In this document: positions 29,301-38,059 of the stretch, in pieces
Layout of the letters: each line of letters starts with the position of its first letter
Numbering within the stretch: position 1 is the first letter of the stretch
Assembly (NCBI GenBank): GCA_027577595.1
Contig: JANBRJ010000002.1
Coordinates: forward strand, 124,001 to 188,000
Direction: 5' to 3'
From: Coemansia sp. RSA 487
Lineage: Eukaryota > Kickxellomycota > Kickxellomycetes > Kickxellales > Kickxellaceae
Length of the DNA stretch: 64,000 nucleotides
Made by a program: the position numbers and the translations under genes
Notes under the pieces: generated by a model
Database searches by the model: none
What the model saw: only the letters and a program-made list of their open reading frames with translations
What the model was told of the DNA's origin: nothing

Positions 29301-29755
29301 TTTTCGGGCTGTTCTATCTGAAGAGCGGCAAGGTTGTCGAGTCGCGCGACCTGCTGGCGCGCGCACTCAAGGCGCTGCCGAAGCGCAAGCACATCAAGGC
29401 CATCACGCAGTTTGGACAGATGGAGTTCAAGAACGGCGAACCCGAGCGCGGGCGCACTGTGTTTGAGGGCGTGCTGGGCACGTATCCCAAGCGCGTGGAT
29501 CTGTGGTCGGTCTACTTGGACATGGAGGTCAAGGCGGTGACAAGCCGCGGGCTCCATGCGTCGGACGCGAGTGGCAAGTGCTGGAGCAACGCGCGCAGCC
29601 TGTTTGAGCGCGTCACGTCCATGAAGTTCTCGTCAAAGAAGATGAAGTTCCTGTTCAAAAAGTGGCTGGGCTTCGAAAAGACCCACGGCTCCGAGGCCAC
29701 GATCGAGCACGTGAAGGACAGGGCTCTTGAATACATCAACTCGCTTGGCTCGTAA
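23354..29755 (+). CDS. RRP5: Ribosome biogenesis factor Rrp5 (S1 repeats plus HAT/TPR repeats)
   Basis: Nucleolar RNA-binding scaffold needed for both 18S and 5.8S/25S pre-rRNA processing (SSU and LSU pathways). The product is about 2,133 residues, longer than yeast Rrp5 (about 1,730), in one exon. The basic Lys-rich N-terminus is followed by roughly a dozen S1 domains. Clear ones include PGMLVTGTVRAYNDKGASID (about nt 25135), VAVGQMVSGVVVGV, STCVGWIETVVDFGAFVSF, GQVVRGFVEKTTQVGCFVSL and GETLKGTVTRIEDYGVFIRP. An acidic linker (nt 28500-28800, runs of Asp/Glu) leads to seven or so HAT repeats (from FERLIVGSPNSSFLWLQFMA, nt 28936) ending EYINSLGS. Start: ATG 23354 (MAKESNKAPK) gives the typical basic start; an in-frame ATG at 23336 is possible. 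Confidence 0.95.
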   Translation: MAKESNKAPKDAKGISKKNNKTSAAATTVTDFPRGGSNGLTPLEFREVTRQAEREAIFADGVTGEKKDRKKRRSGETVDAATQSKKKKRSKATSNRGVSDGVVHEGEGEDDEDLLDDARMAKVENLTTKKLTKGALILGCVSAIHELELRIALPNGLVGVVPITSISPEMTAFVEKAAGDAESDDEDANAMDVDADEMDDPLDLGARFFVGQFVKCVVAEVGSEPQASAAVSSKKKKKSSNALRVELSLVPEEINSRIDPDDVCEGMVITASVKSVEDRGYVLNTGLPGRDVAAFLPSDDAQPWIERWMPDAEELKVGQLIEAAVTSVSADRRSMRFTINPKAVAESEVKDTYKTMASIQPGQLVSATIIKVWNSGLSLRFMGFYDCSANLRSIGMLGASGKDEVEKGYPFGDTIKVRVLYVSLTAAAKTILVSTSPHILQFRSRPASTGYELPNAACLAAGRAPVSDNSAHGEPGTRNGGAIATKSSIADKQMWPIPYGTILDDCVVVNTIGSKGLAMHVTGVDSVQAYAAAAQVVDEGENIPALSKHAGRFCIGTHHRARVVGYDPIDATVLLSLRPSAVNNALFSISDMRPGMLVTGTVRAYNDKGASIDISPQIRGFIFKEDLSDIPLKHPELHFKTGKEIVCRVLKALWDQNKITLTARKSLVKSKLPIVCGYTEEEGAVPGVIAQATVIRAVNNGFVAGFYQGAVCLVSTETKAPAKGQVVKCRILKVNSARRHILASLDVDPATSLDNLLRKSSLNKASSEYSKDVSQVAVGQMVSGVVVGVREKNINICIDGSNLLAYLKIGHLSDHRGDVLEKIRSHTSAGDRIEELVVTSRNEKRGVIDVSAKKSLIKAAKAKCTPSSAEDLVVGSTCVGWIETVVDFGAFVSFLGSCKALVPLENISDRFIHSAKDFLDADQTVVVSIDSIDQTDGEYRVRASMKESTVDISATGCLEPGDLLADYFDSLKSTEGTDVLESIGSQTLVSVKQKHAYGVVVAPVEVGSQSPLSKIASGFVTKQQAKERMSECTGNAVVAACVLDVDQEKGIADYSLRSALVPNGAALEKAAAEGDPELLSKVLENCSAKAAATHKALKDACREKKHTQLIVEVVKEDYLVLSMPHLGNAVCFALAKTYNDRSRPFMRFKPGQRLSGTLIRAEANKRTLVQLDPITSRSKDDTEYGAEFTDVAVVQPVDPSVKRFGDYSEGFLTVARVADINGNQANLEFASNVRGRLHVTELFDDDVDIDAEAKDAEAVFGAAGVYPGEEVKVKVLGTHDAKASRFIPITHKTSPIDTVLEATIRASELKKKGSISQFRSRLVALRTAKGGHAVRGFVSGIGRSKDTKQPIVLIDLGIHLTGVLPMASAARDFAVASAPSRYFTPGMPIEVQVVKMDTASKEAQVAPHGKYITGVDRPFESVEELVPGTHVVASVSKTMTSVMFVNIELSGKVVSSRGSNEYRQAHASGMVNVFNAADNISENVFGEYSKGQLLEAVVLSVDAGKDGKGPTVKLSTRPSVLDPSKATPESVADPLVSSAADVRAGQVVRGFVEKTTQVGCFVSLGPRFNARALISELSDEYVRDVASAFPAGKFVTGIVLSTNPERNQAALSLKPSRVGNTADADGNPKRRLDQISVGETLKGTVTRIEDYGVFIRPDDAFLNGLCYVREIADSETPVDPKALYEIGDRVLAKVLKVDVDANRLSLGLKTSYFTKDGDEESEGDDSEANSDASADEKEEEEDDDGDDDDDNDAESSSDEAMSVDNEAESDDEDKSADEMDVDDAAKNSLPVANGFRWDDEAGDDDGDDGSDADDAQVNGSDGSDDEVAHGSKKTKSSKTSKVTQDITADLSEQAPKRAVDFERLIVGSPNSSFLWLQFMAFYLGQSEVDQARDVAERALKTVSMNEVQEKMNIWVALLNLEHRFGSPETLEAALKRAVQYMNPKHIYLQMAKIYERADQLADAERMHKVAISKFSGSCKVWVLFGLFYLKSGKVVESRDLLARALKALPKRKHIKAITQFGQMEFKNGEPERGRTVFEGVLGTYPKRVDLWSVYLDMEVKAVTSRGLHASDASGKCWSNARSLFERVTSMKFSSKKMKFLFKKWLGFEKTHGSEATIEHVKDRALEYINSLGS

Positions 29756-30501
29756 GCGTAGCTCTGTCGGTTATTTTTCTATTTTACATCATAAATTGCA
29801 ACCAAGCCATTTTCACTTCTTTGTCAACCAACACTTTGTCTCTTTGATGCAGAAAAGAGCAGAAGCGCAACAACCACGACCTTTTGTCTGGGATCCAAGC
29901 CAGCCTTAACGCTGCTGTAACCTTTGATTTTGGCCACATCGCCACCGGCCAAAACCATGAGACGCCCTTTGTTCATTTATGCTGCTGCTGGCTTTGTGTC
30001 TTGCCCTTTCTCCCTCTCCCTCTCTCGCAGCAGCCTACGGCTGGCATACGCAAACGCTGAGGGCAAAGAGCAATGAAAAAAGCAAGAGGCGTGTGGCGCT
30101 TTCCTGTTGCTGCTAAAAAAAAAAAGAGAGAGCTGTTTTGCTCTTTAGGACATGTTTTTCTTTTTTCACCATCTGGTACTTTGGCTCAGCCGTTTCCTTC
30201 CTCTTCTTTCCGCTTCGTTCTCTTATTTCTACTCCCCCTCTCTCCAACCTCTACTATTCAATTACTGCTTTGTAGATTGCACCACACAGCTGTTCTATAT
30301 CACCTCCCGGCTGCTTGGAACCGTATTAGTCACCATCTTCCTTTCCTAGGTTGTTTAGATCTCCTCTTTTGCACCGTTGTTGCGGGTAAATACTCTTGTT
30401 CCTTTTTTGTTGCTGTCGATCTTTTGTCGCCCTTCATTTGTATCGTCACAGCCGGCAAAATAGAAAGAGGAAAGTGTTTGTTGTGTTTATAGTTTCCAAA
30501 A
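29756..30501 (+). promoter_or_regulatory. RRP5-RhoGEF intergenic region
   Basis: 746 bp with no supported gene. It contains CT-rich stretches (30000-30030, 30150-30260) and an A10-like run near 30115. It probably holds the promoter and leader of the RhoGEF. Confidence 0.4.
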
Positions 30502-33500
30502 ATGCTTGCTGGGCCACGCAAATCGAAGCAGCAGCCCCGCGATGGCCTCGAGCCGCGCGGCATGGATCTGCTTGAGGCGGTGGCCATGGACCCGGACACA
30601 GAGCACATGTACCGAGCGGGAAGACTCCAGCAGCAGCGACACAGGGCAGCGCACCACGCCAACCCCCAGCTATCCTCGACCGACCGTAAGTACCAACAGC
30701 CACGTTTATATAGATAATCATTTTCTGCCAGCCCCATGCAGAAGCAATAATGCCTGCGTTGTGCCAGGCCCATCAGATTCTGCGAGATCGCCGCTGCCTT
30801 TGCAGGTGAAGAAAGAGACATTTTTTGTTGTTGACACAAACACAGCCTGGCCCACAAAAATAAAATAAAACGCTGCTGATTTGTCAGTTGCCAATCTTCG
30901 CTCTGCAGCCTAGCAGTGTTCCCGTCCTTTTTCTATCTGAAACGCATGCAAGCTTTTCTCCCTGATGATCGCAGCTGGTGCGGAGCCCTTTCGGATGCCG
31001 TCTAATAGAATAAGCAGACCGCCAATGCTACTGTTTATTTGCGACTGCGCCTTGTAGCCCACGTTAGCCAAATGCGGGTGGAAAAAGGAGATGAAAGACT
31101 AAACACCTGCGTCAATGCGTCTCCCCTGTTTTTTTTCGTTGTTTTCTTCTGCTTTTCCACTGCAAAGAACATCCTTTGAGTCTTGCAGCCTGTGTGCTAG
31201 AGTGGAAGGATGCAATGTTTTGAGCGTATGTTGTGCTCATCAAAACATTTTTTCCTCCTTTTATTTCACCTCCCGCTTTCTGTACTGCATGCGCTTTTTG
31301 TTTTGTTTCCATGGATATTTGACTTTTTACTTCCTATTTTGTTTTTTTGCCTCGTTCTTGTCTCCTGGACTCACAGTCTCCAGTGTCATCTATTCGGAAA
31401 ACTATATTTATATTTATCTCTATACACTATATACTTTGTTTACTCACCCCCTCCCTCGTGCCACTCTCTGCTTTCTATTTTCTATTTTCTGCTCTCTTTC
31501 TTGCACTGGTACCGCGCATCCATGCTGCTTTACCTGTGCACTTTTGCTTGCTGTTAAACCTAGTAGTCGCCTCATCGCTGGAAAACGAAGATTTGAACTC
31601 TAGCATGCACGCTAGCTCCGAGATTGTAACCCAGTCCATCCAGTCTGCCGCACTGCATCCCCACGACCGTCCTCATCGCACAGACATCACGCATACCCGC
31701 CCCTCTCCGTATTCCCTGCAAAGGCAGCTCGTCCGCCAAAAGCAGCTTGCAGCCGTGCCCGGCTGCGGCCCCCAGGCAGTCCTGTCCAGTGCTCCCGACG
31801 GTCGGGATATCGGCGATGATGAGCTTTATTTGCGGCGTGTCTCGGTTCTGTATCACGAGATGTGGAGCAGCGACTGGGTCGACATTAACACAGCCAAGGA
31901 CAGTATTTCTACAACCAGAGTCAACAGTAAGAACACGCCCCAGACAGAGACGCCACCACCAACCCCAGCGCAGAGCAAGGCTGCTTCACATGCACCAACC
32001 GAGAAAAGCGAAACAGTGCTGTCATCAGCTGCAATAGCAGCAGCAAATAGATACAGCACATGGACACTTCTGGATGTGTGTGCAGATGAAAACATCGATA
32101 TACAACATTCCAGTCATAAGTTTGACCCAAAATTATTTAATAAGGAGTTGCCACCGCTCCCGCCCTTGCCTCCGGCAGCCATCAGCATACCACCAAAAGC
32201 GGATAATCTCACACAGGACAAACACAACAGTGACCCTATACAGGCAACACCGCGCCAACCGCATCAACAGCAGCAGCAGCAACAACAGGATTCACGTTCG
32301 TCTTGGGGATCATTAATAGAGTCCTACATGGAGAGGAGTGGCACGTCGAGTCAGACGCTGGCCGTCGACCAACAGCCAGCAATATCAAGATTCTCTCCTT
32401 CCGAACTAGCCGACGCACTCATAGGCACTGTACATAGACTTGAGGACGACAGCACGCTCGCTCAGCTCAAGCGATGGAGTGTGGTTAAAGAGCTGGCTAT
32501 TACAGAGGCACAGTATCTGCGTGACCTTCTTCTGCTGCGCACCGTGTTCTACGAGCCCATGGTCTGCGGGTCAGATAACAGCATGCTGCGCGCCGAAGAC
32601 ATCCACACTATATTCGGCAACCTGGACCAGGTCATTGACTGTGCACGCTCTCTTGTCGAGTACCTTACGGTGGCGGTTGTCTACGAGTCCAACCGCTGCT
32701 TCATGGCTAGAGACGGCAGTATTCGCAGCGCTGCCGAGCAGGGAAGCGGAAGATGCGAAGGCCATTTCCCAAGCGCAGGCACTGCCAATGATCGTCCAGG
32801 GTCTGAGAAGGCTGCTTTAGCCTCTGGATTTACAACATCTGCTGCTTCTTCTTTTACTAGACGAGAGTGCACCAGCCGTCCAGCCTCGCAGCCCGAGGCT
32901 AACTTTGCACACGGCGATGCGAGTAACAGCGATGCTGGCTTAAGAAACAGCGCATGGGCCGACATATCGATTGCACAGGCGTTTCTCCTTACATCACAGC
33001 GTATGGAGCGTGTGTATGGCCAGTACTGCCGTAATTTTGAGGCGGCGACCCAGCGCCTAGTCGAAATAAAACGCTCAGCAGCAGCAATCGGAACCGACGC
33101 AACAACGCCTCTCACTATGCCTCCAACCCCGATCACCGCATACCGTGCCCCGTTAGCCACGTCACCGTTTGCAGAGCACCAGCGCGGGTCGCGCAATGCA
33201 GGCGTCTTTGTTGGTGGCGGCAACAGCTTTGGTGTTGGCAATGGCAATGGCAACAGAGGCAGCAAAAACAGCAGCGTCTTTCCAGGGAGTGCAGGCTTGG
33301 ACTACTATGAGTCAGCAGACATGCATTCGGACCTTGGCGACCCGGACGCAATGTACTGTGCTTTCATCTACCAGTTCATGTCCGACCAGAACCAGTCCCT
33401 CGAAGGAAAAACAACGAGCTGGGACCTACCGTCGCTTCTTATAAAGCCTGTTCAGCGCATCCTAAAGTACCCTCTACTTATTCGCAGCCTTCTCGGCCTT

Positions 33501-35777
33501 ACTCCACCACACACCTCTGACCACGGCCGCCTTGAAAAGGCCGCGTTTATTGTCGAGAACATTGCCGAGACCATCAATGCTTTTAATGGATGCAATGGCT
33601 TGCGCATATCGACGGCCACCACAGCCTCGCAAGGCTTTGCAGGCGGCGATGACGGCCAAAGCCGAATCACGCGCGAGATCCGGCGAGTGCTTCGGCGCAA
33701 GGGCGGAGGCAATGTCACGCTTGCTTGGTCTAAGCCCAGTGTGGAAAGCACGGCCAAGGATAAAAGCCGGGCGCCCGGAGGGCCAAAAAGCCGTGTTAAG
33801 GAAGCTACCGAGCGACCAAGCAGCAGCAGCGTCCATGGAGGCTCGTCGCAATCCAGCGGCGCTGAGGCACTCATTGAGCAGCACGAAATGCGGCTGTCAG
33901 AGCTTATTCGTTCCCTGCGTCGATGGGAAAACGACCTTGGGACAATGTTGTGTCAACAAGCAGCGCTGGCTGGGCGCTGGAAGGATCTCTATGCTCTGAG
34001 TGAACACGAAAATGGCGGCGGCTCTTCGACAGCCACACCTGTGGACGGGAACATTCACATCCCTTGCCCGACAAGTAGCTATAGCGATGTGCCCTTTAAA
34101 GTCAGCAGCGACACACGTAGCCACAATGCCCACGCTGGCTGGCAGAGGCAGCCGAATCCGGAACCGCAGAGGATGGATGCACAGCCGGATGTACGCACTA
34201 GCAAGTCGCACAACGTGCTTCGTAATCAGATCCAGCACGGTGTCCCAGATCGCTCCAAGCACGGCCTGCCTACTGTTGTTGTGAGTTCGTCCGGACAGAC
34301 AGACTTTATCACAGCACCCAACAGCCCTAAAGGCGACGAAAGCACATGGTGGACGTTTAAAGGGGCAAGTGTGGCCAAATACCACACCGCGCTTGACACG
34401 ATATTCAAGACGCTATATCCAAAAGCTATTTGCAACCCACTGCATTCGAGGATTTATCCGGTGCTGACCTCGCTGTTGCAGGTCTATAGCGATGGTCCAA
34501 GATATATCTTGAGCGAGATTTCACGGGCTACGAACCCCAGCAACTCCTCGATTTTCTCGAACCCAGATCATGGCGATGAGCGCGCGTCCAAGCTGCGGGG
34601 CATTCTTGCCACTGATCTTCCGAAGCTGTTCGAACACGAAAAGACCATTGTGCGCTTGATACTTGAGCAGATCATTGTTATTGAGCGCGACTTTTACAAC
34701 CAGGTGGCCAAGCACCTTTCGTCTCTTGAATTTGGCACCGGGCTTACTTGGCCACTGCATAGGCCAGGTCAGGCCCGCGAGCGGACGGTAGACGAAAGCT
34801 CAGAAGGAGCCAGCCGTGCAGATAACACTCCTGGAAGCAGGCTGCACTCTTCCCGCTCGAAAAAGCTCCCCCCGCTGCAGCCAGAGTCTGGCGCTTCTGG
34901 ATGGAGCACGCAAATCATCTCATCATACACACAGCGCTTTGCTGAACGCTACCAGATCAGCCCCGACGTCGTTTTTCCCGCTGGCACTGAGTGTATCAGT
35001 AAGATCCAGGCAGGGCTGTGGCTTTTGGCGCAGGAGACAGAGAAGAACGGACCATCGCAGTGTGTTGTCAAGTCCAGGCGCCGCCAAAGCTTTGCGGCTC
35101 CAAGCGACACAACGGACTCTCGCTCAGAGTTTAGCATCACATTTGACGAGTACTCGGAGACGTCCGTGTTCACACAACCAGAAGCCGCGCATCCCGCAGC
35201 GACGATGTCGACCCCAACAAGCGGAACATCTGCCTTTGGCATTCCCTCAGTGTTCGACGGCCCAAACGTCGGCATATCGTCCGACATGTTGAATTGGCAG
35301 CACCGTGATACAAGGTCTGTTTCGTCCAAGCACGTTCGCAAAAAGTCGAGTGGGTTCATTGACCGGTTTGTTCACTTGCGCCCTGGCCGTTCTGCGCGTG
35401 GGCAGGCGGCTCTCTTTGGCGGAGGCGGCAACAGCAGCAGCAGTACGTTGCCGCTCGACTTTGGCGCCGAGCAAGTGAAACCGCGTGCTCAGCTTGGGCT
35501 AGCAATCAACGTGAACAAAAACAACCAGACAGGCATTACGGGTTCTCGCGTCAGGTCGCGTAGCACTAACTGCGTCAACCCCACGAACCCGCTCCAGGAC
35601 AAAAACGGAAACTGGTCAACAAAACCCGAGAGATACGAGCCTTTGCCACTTGTAGACTCGATTCGCTTTAGCAAGGGATTCATAGATACGGCATTTCGAA
35701 CTCTGGGATCCGAAGGTTTGCCGCCAAGAGCTGCCAAGGCAGCAGATGCTCTACGCGCCAAAGTGAACGAGCAATGA
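30502..35777 (+). CDS. Rho guanine-nucleotide exchange factor with DH and BAR-like domains, two exons
   Basis: Predicted activator of a Rho-family GTPase (Rho1/Cdc42) acting at membranes in polarity or wall control. Exon 1 is 30502-30685 (MLAGPRKSKQQPRDG..PQLSSTD), followed by intron 30686-31566 (GTAAGT..TAG, 881 nt). Exon 2 is 31567-35777, giving 1,464 residues. The exon-1 phase (one base) matches the exon-2 frame, which supports the join. The DH domain runs from about residue 363 (WSVVKELAITEAQYLRDLLL) to about 732 and contains the diagnostic SLLIKPVQRILKYPLLI. Two low-complexity insertions interrupt it. Further on, about residues 985-1116 (YHTALDTIFKTLYPKAICNP through LPKLFEHEKTIVRLILEQII) resemble the BAR domain found after DH in Tuba/DNMBP and fungal relatives. 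No PH domain is recognised. The acceptor is a TAGTAG tandem. The tail is Ser-rich. Confidence 0.88.
30686..31566 (+). other. 881-nt intron of the RhoGEF gene
   Basis: Donor GTAAGT at 30686 and acceptor in TTAAACCTAGTAG. Either AG (31563 or 31566) preserves frame. The interior is T-rich with stops in all frames, and I see no internal exon, though one cannot be excluded in so long an intron. Confidence 0.75.
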
Positions 35778-35837
35778 CACAAAACGATAATCAATGTACT
35801 TTTTTTACTTTGCAACACGCATCTTTCAGCATATTTG

Positions 35838-35882
35838 CATTTTCATATTTTCATATTTTCATATTCTCATAACTTCATATTC
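35838..35882. repeat. CATATTTT octamer repeat
   Basis: About five imperfect tandem copies of an 8-bp CATATTTT unit just downstream of the RhoGEF stop. Confidence 0.85.
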
Positions 35883-36290
35883 AAGCAATTCTAATACTCG
35901 AAGACTACATTTTGCGGTGGACCGTAAAGCATCAAACCAACGATATCGGAAAAACGACATTTAAAGGAATTTAGAAGATTCATAATCTGCATTTCAAAAG
36001 AACTGCCAACGCGCCACCACAGAAACATCTGGATTCACACTGGACGCCACTTTAATGCACTGAATCTCCAGCTTCATAACCCCCTCCCAAAAAGGGAAAA
36101 TTCTACAAGCCGCACTTGGATGGAATGCAAAAAGTAACTACACACTCACTCCACTGGATTTTATTGACAAGTGCTATTTTATTGACACTCAGCACGGCAA
36201 AGAAAACATCAGTATACTATCTGCAATCGCTGCCTTTGTAACGCCATATACAAACATCGTTTACAACACTAGACAATATTCTCCCAAGCA

Positions 36291-36324
36291 GAAGTTTGAG
36301 CCAAACAGAAATTTGAGCCAAACA
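36291..36324. repeat. 17-bp tandem duplication
   Basis: Two adjacent copies of GAARTTTGAGCCAAACA differing at one base. Confidence 0.85.
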
Positions 36325-38059
36325 GACGCAATGTTTTCCAATGGTAGGTACATAATGTATAGTGAACGTAGCAAATGTCAGAGATATGCAAAAGCATGCA
36401 ATTGACGTATCCTTTGCAAACTGAAGAAAAAAGGATGTTGACTGGATCGGTAAAAAAAAAATTCTGACAAAGGCAAAAAGAGCCGACTCTTGGCGAAATG
36501 TGTCGGCATTGTTGAATGGCACACTGCATTGGGATTCTAAGCAGAAACATCGTTCCGCTATGCCTTGTTGTTTCCGCCAGTATTGTCGAAGAAGCTCTAC
36601 AATACTGAATGCAGAAAACATTTCTGAATTTTTGATGACAAAAGTAAAAACAAACCACATTGAGACCACTTCCATGCGAGTGACATCAAAACAGACAAGA
36701 CAAACTGAGTCGTTTGGGTCCATTGTCTTGCTTTATTTACAAATCATTGGCGACAGTTGCACCCGCTTTTTCCAGCCATAGATAGCAACAAGCACCACAG
36801 ACATGCTGTCTTTCTTTTTGTTTTCACGCATGTTGCTTTAAATATGCAAATAATTATATTGTTAGTCCCTGACCAAACATGGGGGTGTTGATGAAACACA
36901 CGTCAAGCGCAACAAAAATAACGAACGAAATAAAAATAAAAAGTAAAGCCCCGGCCATTGTTGGTGCTAGAGCATGCCTGGAATTTGGGCGATGGATGTT
37001 TTGAGCAGCAGTGTTTCGCCGCTAAAAGCGCCTCTTCATTCCAGTGAGACAGATTTTCGTCTCTCCTCTCCAACAGAGACACCTCCCTCTCCCTAGCATT
37101 TCGCCTTTGATGGCGTATTCCTGTCTTTTGCGAGATTGTTTCAGTAGCAAGCCATTCATCGATGGTTTCTCTTTATTCTATTTCCCTTCTATTGACTTTT
37201 TGTATGATACATTCCATTTGAATAGTTGCTGTTTCTAAAACGAGTGCTGCGGCTTATATTATTCAAACTTTTTTCTCCAAATCCTAGTGAAGAAAAAATA
37301 TTGGCAAAAGTTGGCATCCAGAGTCTCCTTTCATTTGCGTTTCTCCGACATCCTCCATTTCATTTATTCCTATACTAGTTGCTTTTACCTTGAATAAAAC
37401 ACCTCCTATTCTTAAACATTATACTTTTTTTTCTCGTTTTTTGTCTGTTCCACGTATAATGGCACTGGAGACATCGCCCTAAATATCAGTGGACATATTA
37501 ACTCCGTGACACAATAGCAACAGCAGCACCGTCTTGTTTTCTTGTATTCATTATTTATTAATAACCTTGTTTCTATGTTCAAAGTGCATCTTGGTCGTTA
37601 TAAATAACCTTGTGTACATTTATACTTGCACTAGTCAGACAGCAAGTGTCGCAAAGGACTTTACCACAAAAACAGTAAGAGGCGTTCCAGGCCGTGCTTG
37701 TTTCAGTTGGTACTCACCAGCGTTGCACTTTTCCCTCTTTTTGCGGCGTGTGCACAGCATCCTCTGCTACCGATTACTGTTGTTTCAATTTTAGTGATTG
37801 TCTCTTCATTCTTGCTTGTGCTTGCTCTGTCCATTTTGAGCGACCCATTCAAAAAGAAGAGCTACTGCAACTCCATAGTTACAAACCCGTAGCCATACGC
37901 AGCTTTCGCCCCCTGTTCCACGCTATATTTTCCTTCTATTATTTATTATCTATTTGCGCTATATTTTTTCGTTTTTGTTGTCACGAACACTGCCATTTTT
38001 CTCTCTTGTACCAGAGGCCCGTTCGTAGGCCATAAGTGCTCAGGCCCTCCGATATAGAA

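Larger units (their letters stand above)
35778..38059. other. 2.3-kb gene-poor stretch
   Basis: AT-rich with no gene I can support. Open frames on both strands at 36217-36781 (up to 168 codons) lack any recognisable motif, and they overlap each other antisense. Contains two short tandem repeats (35838-35882 and 36291-36324). The right end, pyrimidine-rich, is presumably the promoter of the flavocytochrome gene. Confidence 0.4.

Noticed and set aside
36217-36781. Minus-strand 168-codon frame and overlapping plus-strand frame
   Set aside because: Antisense to each other, Cys/Phe-rich, no motif, low GC; likely chance.
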